Shown: one piece after another, positions 37,003-45,632 of the stretch
Position numbering within the stretch: the stretch's first letter is position 1
How the letters are laid out: each line of letters begins with the position of its first letter
DNA from: CAZAMB01 sp964501365
Lineage (GTDB): Bacteria > Planctomycetota > Phycisphaerae > UBA1845
Direction: 5' to 3'
Length of the DNA: 64,000 nt
Assembly (NCBI GenBank): GCA_964501365.1
Contig: CAZCST010000020.1
Span: 372,001-436,000, forward strand
Made by a program: the position numbers and the translations under genes
Notes under the pieces: generated by a model
Database searches by the model: none
What the model saw: the letters and a program-made list of their open reading frames with translations, nothing else
Told to the model about the DNA's origin: nothing

Positions 37003-37824
37003 CTAATCCGGCACCACAAATTCACCGGACTTAATGCTCGATTTCGGCACCTTCGGATTCATTTGCTCCAGCGTCTTGACGAGCAGCTCCGAGACAGCCC
37101 AATTGCGATACCATTTGTTGTCTGAAGGTACGACGTACCAGGGTGCCTCAGGCGTGCTGCAGCGGGAGAGCATGTCCTGGTAGGCCTCGACGTAGTCGTC
37201 CCAGCATTTGCGTTCCTCGATATCCTGGGCCGTGAACTTCCAATTCTTGTCAGGGTTCTCGAGTCGCGCCAAAATGCGTCTCTTCTGCTCGGCCTTGCTG
37301 ACGTACAGGCAAATCTTCAGGATTGTCGTGCCGCTGTTGACGAGCAGCCGTTCGAAGGTGTTGATGATCTCGTACCGTGGCTCCCAGACTTTCTTCGGGA
37401 CGAGCTTGTGAACACGTACGACCAGCACATCTTCGTAGTGCGAACGGTTGAAGACTCCCACTTCTCCTTTGCCGGGCGCCGCCTTGTGGATTCGCCATAG
37501 GAAATCGTGATCGTTATCCTCCTCCGATGGCTTCTTGAAGCTCGTCACGCGGCAACCCTGTGGGTTCATTCCGGTGAAAACCTTGCGAATCACACCATCC
37601 TTGCCGGCTGTGTCCATCCCCTGAAGTACGACGAGCAGCGCCTGAGAGTTTTCTGCCCAAAGTCGGTATTGCATCGTGTCGATTGTCGCCCGATTCTCTT
37701 CCAGTCCGGACTCCGCCTTCTCACGACTGTCGACACCTGGCGATTTCGCGGCTTCGGCATCGTGCAGCAACGCTTTTGATCCCGGCTCGACACGGAGTTC
37801 TTTGAGCAGTCCCATAGGGTGCAT
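37003..37824 (-). CDS. ppk2: Polyphosphate kinase 2 family protein
   Basis: PPK2 enzymes move phosphate between polyphosphate and nucleotides. The Walker A motif GMDTAGKDG (about residues 69-77), VFNRSHYEDVLVVRVHKL, and ICLYVSKAEQKRR are the family signatures, and the length (about 273) is normal for a one-domain class. The subclass (ADP or AMP phosphorylation) cannot be assigned by eye. ATG 37824 is taken as start; an adjacent GTG lies one codon earlier. It is divergent from the ACT-domain gene. Confidence 0.92.
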   Translation of the reverse strand: MHPMGLLKELRVEPGSKALLHDAEAAKSPGVDSREKAESGLEENRATIDTMQYRLWAENSQALLVVLQGMDTAGKDGVIRKVFTGMNPQGCRVTSFKKPSEEDNDHDFLWRIHKAAPGKGEVGVFNRSHYEDVLVVRVHKLVPKKVWEPRYEIINTFERLLVNSGTTILKICLYVSKAEQKRRILARLENPDKNWKFTAQDIEERKCWDDYVEAYQDMLSRCSTPEAPWYVVPSDNKWYRNWAVSELLVKTLEQMNPKVPKSSIKSGEFVVPD

Positions 37825-38018
37825 CACTTATCATCTGCAAGCCACGTTGTACATAAGTAAGTCAATGGTCGTGGCCGTATCAGGCCAGTTTTGAAGAGGC
37901 CAGCCCAGGGTTCCGGGGCGCTCCAACAAGTCACTGAAGCAGCTCGGTTTGACCCGGCGATCCTGGCAAATGCATGAGCTTTTTGCTGCAGGAAATCCGA
38001 ATTGCCAGTCGCCGAAAT

Positions 38019-38054
38019 TTGACCGGAAATCTCGCATGCCTAAACTGACAGTTT
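38019..38054 (+). promoter_or_regulatory. Promoter with overlapping palindrome, ACT-domain gene
   Basis: TTGACC at 38019-38024 and TAAACT at 38041-38046 are 16 bases apart. The palindrome AAACTGACAGTTT (38042-38054) overlaps the -10 and would make a natural operator. The start codon at 38083 follows with AGGAGA at 38071-38076. Confidence 0.5.
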
Positions 38055-38082
38055 GGAAAATTTCAAAACAAGGAGAAATACA

Positions 38083-38511
38083 ATGGCGTACACGATCAAA
38101 AAGGTAGATGTTTGGGCCTGTGATTTGTCGAATCGTCCTGGCACATTAGCGCGAAACCTGAAAGCGCTCTCAGAAGCCGGGGCTTGCATGGAGTTTGTTA
38201 TCGCCCGTCGAGTCAATGAAGAAACGTCGCGCGCATTCTTCGCGCCAATTAAGGGCAAGAAACAACAGACTGCTGCAGCACAAGCAGGCCTGCGGAAAGC
38301 TGAGAGTATGCACGCCCTGCGGATCGAAGGACCGGATCGGCCAGGGCTTGGAGCAGTTCTCACGCAGGCGATCGGCGACGCCGGGATCAACCTCCGAGGT
38401 TTATCTGCCGCCGCGCTGGGCAAACGCAGCGTCTGCTATATTGCGTTCGCCACGCCAGAGGATGCACAAAGCGCCGCAAAGATTGCGAAAAAAGTCTTGC
38501 GAAAAAAGTAA
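38083..38511 (+). CDS. Tandem ACT-domain protein
   Basis: This 142-residue protein has two ACT-like halves: the first starts VDVWACDLSNRPGTLARNLKA, the second LRIEGPDRPGLGAVLTQAI. ACT domains bind amino acids or other small ligands. AGGAGA precedes ATG 38083 at good distance and shows that the frame upstream is not used. No catalytic domain is attached, so it is likely a free-standing regulator or ligand sensor. Confidence 0.85.
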   Translation: MAYTIKKVDVWACDLSNRPGTLARNLKALSEAGACMEFVIARRVNEETSRAFFAPIKGKKQQTAAAQAGLRKAESMHALRIEGPDRPGLGAVLTQAIGDAGINLRGLSAAALGKRSVCYIAFATPEDAQSAAKIAKKVLRKK

Positions 38512-38631
38512 ATCGTCCGACACATAGTTCGAAAGGCTCTCATCCCAAGACAACTCAACTGAAAGCCGAGGATGGGAGAGGTCTGCGACCAAGGCGGACT
38601 GCCGTCCCAAGTGACATTCGCGCCTCGGCAA

Positions 38632-40176
38632 TCAGAGGTGCAAGGGGTTCGCCCCAATCGCTCGCCTCGATACGGCTGTTCCAGCGATCAACAGTAGCAG
38701 CCACAGGATCGTGCCCCCCCATTCCGAAACCGCAGGTATTGCGATTGGACCTGCTGTTTCGTACGCGCCCACTTCGCTGGAAGCACCATTGCGCACACGC
38801 TGACGACCCGATTGGTGCTTGAGGTATTGGTGGGTCACATCGTGCTGCGGCAGGACGGCTGGTGCGAGTGAGGTCGCGGCATCGATACATGCTGATCCGG
38901 CGACGAGTTCGTATTCCTGACCTGCGAAGTCTTCAAATCCCGGAGCGGATGTCTCAATCGAGGTACCATCGTCGTGGATCACACCGCTCAGTCCGCCAAA
39001 ACTGTCCACCCAACCGGGCTTGAACCAGTTGTGGCTCAGATTCAGCACTCCGTCGCTGTCCAGCATGGCCAGCCCGCTGCCAGCTGTGGTGACATAAACG
39101 ATGTTGTTGCGGGCATCGCACAGGTTGGCGTTTGTCGAAAGGCGGAGAAACGTCGTGCTGTCGGTGCGCAGAGATACAACCGTGTTGTGATAGAAATAGA
39201 GAGTGCCGTTGCGATATTGGTTGGTGATTCCGCTGTCGCCGCCGTAGTGAACAATCTGCTTGTTCCCCGCACCTGCCGGCTCTATCAGGACATTTCCATA
39301 GACATACGTGCTGGTGTAGCCCGGATCGGCACGAATCAAGGCGCTGTCTTCGCCGTCCACAAGGTCCAACTGACGATTTCCGCCTTCAATCCAGTTGTAG
39401 CGAACGACGAGTCCGGCGGAGCGGTCCTTGAGATTGTTCCCCCCTGCCCCGCTGAGCAACGGGCCGAAACGGTTGAATTGGAAGACCATGCCAATGCCGG
39501 CGACGTAGACGTTGTGTTCAAAAATGCTGCCTGGGTTGCCGTTGCCGAGAATATAGTTTCCTTCGACCAAAATATCTGAGGCAGCCTCATCGTCGCTGGA
39601 TGTGACAAATAATCCGTTGCCGCTGTCGCGAAGTATGCAATTGCGAATGATTATGTGTTCACCCCGCTCGACATGAATGGCGGCAGCGTTTGCGGAATAG
39701 GTTTGGATCCCGCCGGAATCATTGGTGAAGGAGTTAGGCGGACGAGCCCCGCGGATGTCCAGGTTTTCGACCACGACGTACCGCGGTTGCGTATCCGCAG
39801 GAATGGATGAACCGCCGATCTTGATGACGGATCGTTGCTCATTCCAATAATCCAACGCGAGCCGGGTCGTCGCGTTTTCACCGTCGATCACCGGAAGTGC
39901 CCCACCCGGACCGGCAACGCCCCGGACGACCAAAGGCGCGCCAGGAGCACCGGTGCGACCAATGACCCATTTTTCTCGATATGGAGCCGCCCGCCAATAA
40001 ATCAACACGGTGTCGCCGGAAGAGAGCACTTCCCACGGAACCGCACCAATAAAGGCATACGGTTTTCCATCGCCAACCTCATAGGTCGCTCCGCGTGACA
40101 ACGGCATGCAAATGCCGAGCCCTGCCGTGAACAGGAAGATCTTGAATGAGTACGATTTCTTCGGTGAGTACATCAT
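38632..40176 (-). CDS. Secreted right-handed beta-helix protein with IPTL-CTERM-like tail
   Basis: A signal peptide (about residues 8-30, FKIFLFTAGLGICMPLSRGA) and then a parallel beta-helix with repeated short strands (RYVVVENLDIRGA, IIIRNCILRDSGNGLFV, ILVEGNYILGNGN, LVVRYNWIEGG). Such folds are common in pectate lyases and polysaccharide-binding proteins. The C-terminus IPAVSEWGG followed by a hydrophobic stretch and an RR end looks like an IPTL-CTERM sorting signal. The start at 40176 has GAAGGG 6 bases upstream; ATG 40254 overlaps the previous stop but lacks a signal peptide near its start. It lies directly downstream of the octaheme cytochrome gene and may be co-transcribed. Confidence 0.8.
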   Translation of the reverse strand: MMYSPKKSYSFKIFLFTAGLGICMPLSRGATYEVGDGKPYAFIGAVPWEVLSSGDTVLIYWRAAPYREKWVIGRTGAPGAPLVVRGVAGPGGALPVIDGENATTRLALDYWNEQRSVIKIGGSSIPADTQPRYVVVENLDIRGARPPNSFTNDSGGIQTYSANAAAIHVERGEHIIIRNCILRDSGNGLFVTSSDDEAASDILVEGNYILGNGNPGSIFEHNVYVAGIGMVFQFNRFGPLLSGAGGNNLKDRSAGLVVRYNWIEGGNRQLDLVDGEDSALIRADPGYTSTYVYGNVLIEPAGAGNKQIVHYGGDSGITNQYRNGTLYFYHNTVVSLRTDSTTFLRLSTNANLCDARNNIVYVTTAGSGLAMLDSDGVLNLSHNWFKPGWVDSFGGLSGVIHDDGTSIETSAPGFEDFAGQEYELVAGSACIDAATSLAPAVLPQHDVTHQYLKHQSGRQRVRNGASSEVGAYETAGPIAIPAVSEWGGTILWLLLLIAGTAVSRRAIGANPLHL

Positions 40177-40250
40177 GCCGCGCCCTTCCCGTTCGACGCA
40201 AATGACATTGCCAGCACCAGGCTTGTTACGTTGCGCTTTATGAGAATCGA

Positions 40251-41696
40251 TCACTCTTTGTATCGGGCGTTGAACTCCTCCGCCGCTTTTTTGCGCCGTT
40301 CGATCTCCGCTGGGTCCATCTTGTTGTCGAACCAGCGGTGATCCGGCGAGTCCAGCACTTCGCGAAGCTTTCCGTTCAGCGCTTCAGCAGCTTTGGTCTT
40401 TTCGGGATCTTTGCTCTCGAGTCCTTTATGAATCAGCTCTTCCAACTCGGGAACGAACTCAGCATAGAAATGTTTGGCGACTTCGTACGTGCCGTGCCAG
40501 TGCGTGTAATCCGGACCCATCATCGACACACCCATTCGAGCGCGACGGCCCTCGTGGTGCCAGAGTTCGTACCAGACGAAATCAAGCTTGTTGCTGAATT
40601 CTGCGGGTCGTAACAGCGGCTTGGCCAATGCCATGAGAGTGATTCCAGGATCCGCAAATTTCTTGTGATAGAGGTCGAGCAGGGCGTCGTACTGCGAATA
40701 GAAATTGTCCACCCATTGATTGTTGTGGCAGTTGAGGCACACGTTTTTCATGTTGTCGCGTCGCTTTTCCCATGGCACATCCTTGCCGGCCAGACCCATC
40801 TTGGCGTCGGCAGCCTCGGGGCGAATCGACTTGATTGGGCGGTTGTTCCAACTGATGCGCATCCCTACATCATGGGTCACCGGTTGATCCGGGGTCGCAC
40901 TCATATGGCAAGTCGCACAGGTGGGAGCCAAAACGTAGTCTTCGCCAACCACCCATTTGGGGCGGTCCATACGCAGCTTATCCTTTTGGGCCAGGTAGGC
41001 GATGCCGTGCTTCGACTCATAATAGATTTCCTTTTGCGGATGATCCGGCCCCATGTGGCACTTCCCACAATTGTCGGGTTGCCGGGCCTGCTCGGCCGAG
41101 AATGCGTGGCGGGCGTGGCAGGCGCTGCACGAACCTTCGGAGCCATCGGGGTTGATGCGGCCGATGCCCGTGTTGGGCCACGTGGCAGGATCGAGTTTTC
41201 CTTCGTCCAGGACTTTGACGACGGTACCATGGCATTGCCAGCACCCGCTGACGGCCGCCGCACTGACTCCTTCCGGGAACGCTTCGGTGATAAACCCGTG
41301 GTTGCCCTCGACGACCTCTGCAAGGCGATTATCTAGGGAACCAAGGATTCGTCCGGCCTTTGAGTGATGGGACGCCGAGAATTCCGAAGCTTCCTTCTCG
41401 TGACATTGTTTGCAATCTTTGGGCGAGACGATGGTGGCGATGTACTGGCCAAAGTGCTCGAAGGCGTCCGGTTCGCCTTGGGCGGCCCGGTGACACTCAA
41501 AACAGGCGACATTGGCGCGGAAATGACGGCTTTCACCCCACTGCTCAAAAATGCCCTGGTCTGTGTCTTTATGGCATTTGATGCACTCAGCGCTTGCCGT
41601 AGATATGGATGGAAGCCCCTGGGGCCCGCCAGCCAATACGTCGCCGAAGCTCGCCAATACCAGGCCCGTAAAAAGAACGCGTTGAAGCACAAGCAT
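40251..41696 (-). CDS. Octaheme cytochrome c, hydroxylamine oxidoreductase (HAO) family
   Basis: After a signal peptide (cut near LAG), eight CxxCH heme sites occur at about residues 38, 65, 95, 152, 190, 210, 260 and 320, the number and order expected of HAO-family proteins. A conserved-looking segment GPDYTHWHGTYEVAKHFY (about 394-411) follows the last heme; its Tyr397 is my candidate for the Tyr that cross-links the P460 heme, but this needs an alignment. HAO-family enzymes oxidise hydroxylamine or hydrazine or, when the Tyr link is missing, reduce nitrite. The start at 41696 has AGGA 8 bases upstream. It lies next to the nitrite oxidoreductase genes. Confidence 0.87.
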   Translation of the reverse strand: MLVLQRVLFTGLVLASFGDVLAGGPQGLPSISTASAECIKCHKDTDQGIFEQWGESRHFRANVACFECHRAAQGEPDAFEHFGQYIATIVSPKDCKQCHEKEASEFSASHHSKAGRILGSLDNRLAEVVEGNHGFITEAFPEGVSAAAVSGCWQCHGTVVKVLDEGKLDPATWPNTGIGRINPDGSEGSCSACHARHAFSAEQARQPDNCGKCHMGPDHPQKEIYYESKHGIAYLAQKDKLRMDRPKWVVGEDYVLAPTCATCHMSATPDQPVTHDVGMRISWNNRPIKSIRPEAADAKMGLAGKDVPWEKRRDNMKNVCLNCHNNQWVDNFYSQYDALLDLYHKKFADPGITLMALAKPLLRPAEFSNKLDFVWYELWHHEGRRARMGVSMMGPDYTHWHGTYEVAKHFYAEFVPELEELIHKGLESKDPEKTKAAEALNGKLREVLDSPDHRWFDNKMDPAEIERRKKAAEEFNARYKE

Positions 41697-42051
41697 TCGT
41701 CTGATCCTATTCAAGAAAATCGACTCCCAAAACAACCCGCAGATATCCAACAACCCAGCCATCGCCCACCCGGGTCGGCCGGCACTTGCCACGATCTGGA
41801 GCTACGTTACGTGCACCATCATTCTTGTCCAGTTGATCCGAACCAACGAGTCAGCATTTCGGTGGTGGTAGCCTCCACGAAAGTAGCGGCCCCGTCGATG
41901 GCTGCATTGCGCACCGATGCGTCCAAAAGCGTTGAGGAGGAATGCGGTTTAACCATTAGCCCGTCAGGGTCATCACTAGAAACATCCTATTCCACCGCTT
42001 CATTGCACGCATCCCTCTTGCGTTGTTTCGCTCATCAAGTCCTGATGACTG
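41697..42051. other. Gene-free spacer upstream of the octaheme cytochrome gene
   Basis: These 355 bases hold no convincing gene. A plus-strand open frame of 232 codons crosses it but is mostly a shadow of the cytochrome gene. I found no good -35/-10 pair on the minus strand and no clear terminator after the porin gene, so read-through from the long operon upstream is possible. Confidence 0.5.
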
Positions 42052-43554
42052 TCAAAACTTGAACGCATATTGAACATAAAATAAATCAGCGTCCTCGCCA
42101 GGACCTGTATCGATGATGAAGTCTCGGCTCCAAAAATGAGAATAGCCAAAAAGCAATGAGGAATGGACGTCGAGTTTCCATGTCAGGGTAATGTCCAGCT
42201 CGTCGCCTACCTGCGTACCGCTATGCCCTTTTGGATCACGCCGAGTCGGCGCCCCGGCCACGTCATATAGGGCGTCGCGATCCTCATCCAGCCAAAAACC
42301 ATGATACGCTATTGCGATGCGAATTTTTTTCTCGACAGGCCAGGCGGAAAGATTGGTGTAGACATCGATGATGTTCTGCCTGCCGATCAGATCGATGAAG
42401 CCGAAGTACTTGTGTCCCAATGGAAATAATTGATCGAAGGTGCCGACTCGATTGTCCTTTGGGTTGGCATCGCCGCTCGCCCAATCGAGTCCGGCGCCGA
42501 TTCGCGGCTTCCAATGAATCCGTTCCAGCGTGTAGCCGCCATCGACAGCCCATGTCCAGGCACAAATCTTGTCATGCGCCCAATGTCCCCACTGTCCAGC
42601 CAGCTCGGTTTCGTAATCGAAGCCGCTCGTTTTTCCCCAAAAGCGCGACCCCACCGTGTAGTTGTTTCTGTCTCCGCTGTTTCCATTGGGATTCTTTCGA
42701 TTGCCAGTGTCGTCCAAGGCCAGCAGATAAAAGTCAATTCCGTGTCTCTTGATGCCTTTATAGGTCGCATAGGCGCCGTAGAAATCAATATCTTCGTCGT
42801 ATCGGTCGCGCTGCTCTCGTTGGACCACAACCGGCTTGGCATACCAGAAGTCGATGTCCCACTCTTGCGTTTTAGCGAGAAGCTTTACAGCGTCGAAGCG
42901 CCTTCGCACGTTTGCCCATTCAAGCGGCGAGACCAAACGCTCGTTGCCGTAGGAGAGTTCCTGACGACCCACGCGCAATGTCCACGGCTGGTTTTCACCA
43001 AGAACCCGCAAGTCGAAAAACAACTGGTGCACATCCCCTAGATTTTCATCCGTGGGTCGTAACGGCAGATCGCGATCTTCGTCAAATGCAACAATCCCCT
43101 GCGCAAAAACTCGAAACAACTTTCCGTATCTCAGGTCGGCGTGCATCAAATACCTGTAAAGAGTAAAAGTGTCCTGGGATGGCTCAACAGCGCCAAACGC
43201 TTTATTTGTTTCGGCTTCCATTCGGAATCGCATTTCGCCGCCCAGCGTCAACCGCCAATCATCACCAAACTCAACGTTCTTGATGGGATCGAAAAAGTCA
43301 GGCACAAAACTGTCCGGTGGGCCTTCCAGGTAGCTGAAGTCTTCGTCGTATCGCAGATCGAGGTACTTCGGACCGGCCTTTGGTGGATTCGGTCTCGAAT
43401 CTGGTTTCGCCTCCGCCGCCTGGCCGGCGACGGGTGCCGTCGCTGATTGCGCGAATGCCGGCGGAGTCAATGGCCATGAGGACGGACATGTGCATGTCAA
43501 CGCCCCTATCGCCATGATCCATCTATGTGTGTTGCACACTTGGGGACCATCCAT
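42052..43554 (-). CDS. Outer-membrane porin, alginate-export family
   Basis: A signal peptide (cut near PAFAQS) and a proline-rich linker are followed by beta-barrel strands rich in aromatic residues, such as WRLTLGGEMRFRMEAE, TLRVGRQELSYGNERLV, IDFYGAYATYKGIKRHGIDFYLLALDD, and FDVHSSLLFGYSHFW-like closing strands. It ends with FKF, the C-terminal Phe signal for outer-membrane insertion. The length and motifs fit the alginate_exp family, which forms 18-strand anion-selective channels. Next to nitrite/nitrate enzymes it could let nitrite or nitrate through the outer membrane; that is inference. Confidence 0.83.
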   Translation of the reverse strand: MDGPQVCNTHRWIMAIGALTCTCPSSWPLTPPAFAQSATAPVAGQAAEAKPDSRPNPPKAGPKYLDLRYDEDFSYLEGPPDSFVPDFFDPIKNVEFGDDWRLTLGGEMRFRMEAETNKAFGAVEPSQDTFTLYRYLMHADLRYGKLFRVFAQGIVAFDEDRDLPLRPTDENLGDVHQLFFDLRVLGENQPWTLRVGRQELSYGNERLVSPLEWANVRRRFDAVKLLAKTQEWDIDFWYAKPVVVQREQRDRYDEDIDFYGAYATYKGIKRHGIDFYLLALDDTGNRKNPNGNSGDRNNYTVGSRFWGKTSGFDYETELAGQWGHWAHDKICAWTWAVDGGYTLERIHWKPRIGAGLDWASGDANPKDNRVGTFDQLFPLGHKYFGFIDLIGRQNIIDVYTNLSAWPVEKKIRIAIAYHGFWLDEDRDALYDVAGAPTRRDPKGHSGTQVGDELDITLTWKLDVHSSLLFGYSHFWSRDFIIDTGPGEDADLFYVQYAFKF

Positions 43555-43560
43555 GAAGTT

Positions 43561-43890
43561 TTATTTCTTGCTCATTCCTTTGAGCAGAACGAGAAGCATG
43601 ACCACCGGGGATTTCGTGACCACCGAATGCGCAAGTCCCGGGTCCATGCGGACCCAGGTTCCGGGCCTGGCTTCGATGGAGTCCGCACCAAGGGTCAACG
43701 ATGCCTCACCGCTCAGAAAATGGAGCAGCGCAGAGGAGGACGCCGTATGCTCCGAGAGGCACTGGCCCGCTGAGAATGTAAACAGCACCACGCGCAACGC
43801 CTCATCATCAAACAGTTGCCGGGTGAGGATTCCATCTTCCGGAATCGACTGGTGATTCAGCGGATCCAGCAATAATGTATAAGCGGGCAT
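43561..43890 (-). CDS. Cupin-domain protein
   Basis: A small 109-residue one-domain cupin: FSAGQCLSEHTASSSALLHFLSGEASL and RPGTWVRMDPGLAHSVV cover the two cupin motifs, each with at least one His that could bind metal. No catalytic assignment is possible. It lies 6 bases before the porin gene and 46 bases after the polyferredoxin gene, so it is in the operon. Related small cupins appear beside nitrogen-oxide genes in other bacteria, but I cannot name a family function. Confidence 0.82.
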   Translation of the reverse strand: MPAYTLLLDPLNHQSIPEDGILTRQLFDDEALRVVLFTFSAGQCLSEHTASSSALLHFLSGEASLTLGADSIEARPGTWVRMDPGLAHSVVTKSPVVMLLVLLKGMSKK

Positions 43891-43936
43891 ACTTCGTCCT
43901 CATTTTCCAACGCCCAGAGCGGTACGGGCCCAGGCG

Positions 43937-45613
43937 TCACGGCCGTAACGTCTCTCCCATCAAAATACGCAATTCAATGGTTTGGTGGTCCGTCGGATTC
44001 AATGCGAGCGCCGTGTTGATTTCCTCCCGTGCAGAATCGCGGTCTCCAGACATCCAAAGTGCCAACGCCAGGTTGTAGTGCCCGTCGGCAAAATCCGGTT
44101 TCAATTCTGTGGCACGGCGCAGATGCTCAACCGCGGCCTCACGGTGATTTTGATTCATAAGCAGAGCGCCAAGGTCATAGTGGGCCATGTAGTGTCGGGG
44201 GCCAACTTGCAGCGTCGCTCGCAGATGGCGTTCGGCGTCCTCGATTCGGTTTGTTTTGAACGACAGGCCTGCGAGTTGGTAGTGAACGTCGGCCAGCGCA
44301 GTCGGAATTCTCGTAGTGGGAATGAGACCCCACTGGTGGGCCGTGTCCAAATGGTGCAGGGCTCGCCGAGCAACGGGTTCGTCAATCGGATTGGAGCCCA
44401 AAGCCCAAGCGGTCAAACGGTGGCCCTGAAAAGCATGATAATGGACGAAGCCGCTATGCAACGTGAAGAGCAGGAATTTTACCATCGTGCTAGTGAACAG
44501 CCGTCCCCGATGAGTAAGTCGGCCATCGATCTTTAGCTGCCATCGATTGAGTTGAAGTGCCGGCCGCTTTACGAGCCGAACGCAGACCACCGCAAGGTAT
44601 GCGCCGATTGCACCCAGCGCGAGGGAGAGCAGAAACGGGACCTGATCGTAAAGCCCTCGAAAGACAAAAAGCAGCACCATGAAGACGACAACTTGCAATG
44701 CCTCCTCCCAGCCAGTGAAGTCGTAGGTCGTGCGGATCGGGGTATCGTTGCGAATTGTCTTAAGCACCGGCGGAAGGCCGAATCCGTAATACACGTTTTG
44801 CTTTGGGCATGCGCTTACACAGTCCATGTCCCGCATACAAGCCGGATTGATCACCATGCCGTATCGGTTCAGTTCTTCATGCACGCGGACATGTGAAGTA
44901 CAGGCGGCCGTACACGATCCGCAGGCAAGGCAGTCATTGCCTCGAAGGCGGATGCGCGCCGGCGCGACGCGTTCGGCCAGGCGAAAGATCGCGCCATACG
45001 GACATCCGTAGGTGCAAAAGCCCCTGCTCCCCAAAACGTAGACGATTAGGAAACCGCAAACCCCGAATGTAAGTGTGATGATGATGGGTCCTGGCAGGTT
45101 GCGCCAGAAATTTTCCGTGGCAAAAGACGCCCAGCCCTCAGCGTCGGTGCGAAGATGCAATTGGGGCAGTGGGTTGCCGCGGATCAGGCGCAGCGCCTGA
45201 GGCCAGGCAAACATGTACAGAGCAGCCATTACGGGCACCCAAAGGAGCACGCGGCTGCGAACCGCCCTGGGCTTGATGCGAAGTTTGCGGAGAATCCAAG
45301 CGCTGAAATCCTGTAGCGCCAGTATGTGGCATCCCCAAGAGCAAAAGACCCGTCCGAACACCGCTGTAGCAATGGTGACGCCCAACATGAATAAGAAGCC
45401 TGCCGTAACGATCCCGTACTCCAGCGTGTACATCACTTCATTGAGTTCGAATGGCGCGACGGTCTTGCCTGCGAGCGTCCAATGGACGATATGCACGGCC
45501 ATGAGGACATACACGAGAATGAGAGTTCCGGCGCGCCAGCGCGCATATCGATTTTGCGAAGGGGCGTGTGGAGCCGTCCGTGGATCTTGGATATGCTTGA
45601 TCGACTTTGTCAT
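43937..45613 (-). CDS. NapH-like membrane polyferredoxin fused to TPR repeats
   Basis: Four or more membrane segments carry the NapH/CcoG-type motifs CSWGCH and CTYGCPYGAI near the membrane faces. Two 4Fe-4S ferredoxin motifs (CLACGSCTAACTS and CMRDMDCVSACP) follow. Such proteins pass electrons between the quinone pool and periplasmic partners. The last 200 residues are TPR repeats (residues about 400-558, ERHLRATLQVGPRHYMAHYD, then HLRRATELKPDFADGHYNLA), which is unusual for the family. Start 45613 has AGGCGGG upstream. It is between the pentaheme cytochrome and cupin genes. Confidence 0.88.
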   Translation of the reverse strand: MTKSIKHIQDPRTAPHAPSQNRYARWRAGTLILVYVLMAVHIVHWTLAGKTVAPFELNEVMYTLEYGIVTAGFLFMLGVTIATAVFGRVFCSWGCHILALQDFSAWILRKLRIKPRAVRSRVLLWVPVMAALYMFAWPQALRLIRGNPLPQLHLRTDAEGWASFATENFWRNLPGPIIITLTFGVCGFLIVYVLGSRGFCTYGCPYGAIFRLAERVAPARIRLRGNDCLACGSCTAACTSHVRVHEELNRYGMVINPACMRDMDCVSACPKQNVYYGFGLPPVLKTIRNDTPIRTTYDFTGWEEALQVVVFMVLLFVFRGLYDQVPFLLSLALGAIGAYLAVVCVRLVKRPALQLNRWQLKIDGRLTHRGRLFTSTMVKFLLFTLHSGFVHYHAFQGHRLTAWALGSNPIDEPVARRALHHLDTAHQWGLIPTTRIPTALADVHYQLAGLSFKTNRIEDAERHLRATLQVGPRHYMAHYDLGALLMNQNHREAAVEHLRRATELKPDFADGHYNLALALWMSGDRDSAREEINTALALNPTDHQTIELRILMGETLRP

Positions 45614-45632
45614 GTCCCGCCTGTTGGATGAC

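Noticed and set aside
38540..38590. A terminator between the ACT gene and the beta-helix gene
   Set aside because: CTCTCATCC and GGATGGGAGAG can only pair with a bulge and have no T-run.
41364..42062. A 232-codon plus-strand frame over the HAO-like gene and the spacer after it
   Set aside because: Largely antisense to the heme-binding gene; no ribosome-binding site or domain was seen.
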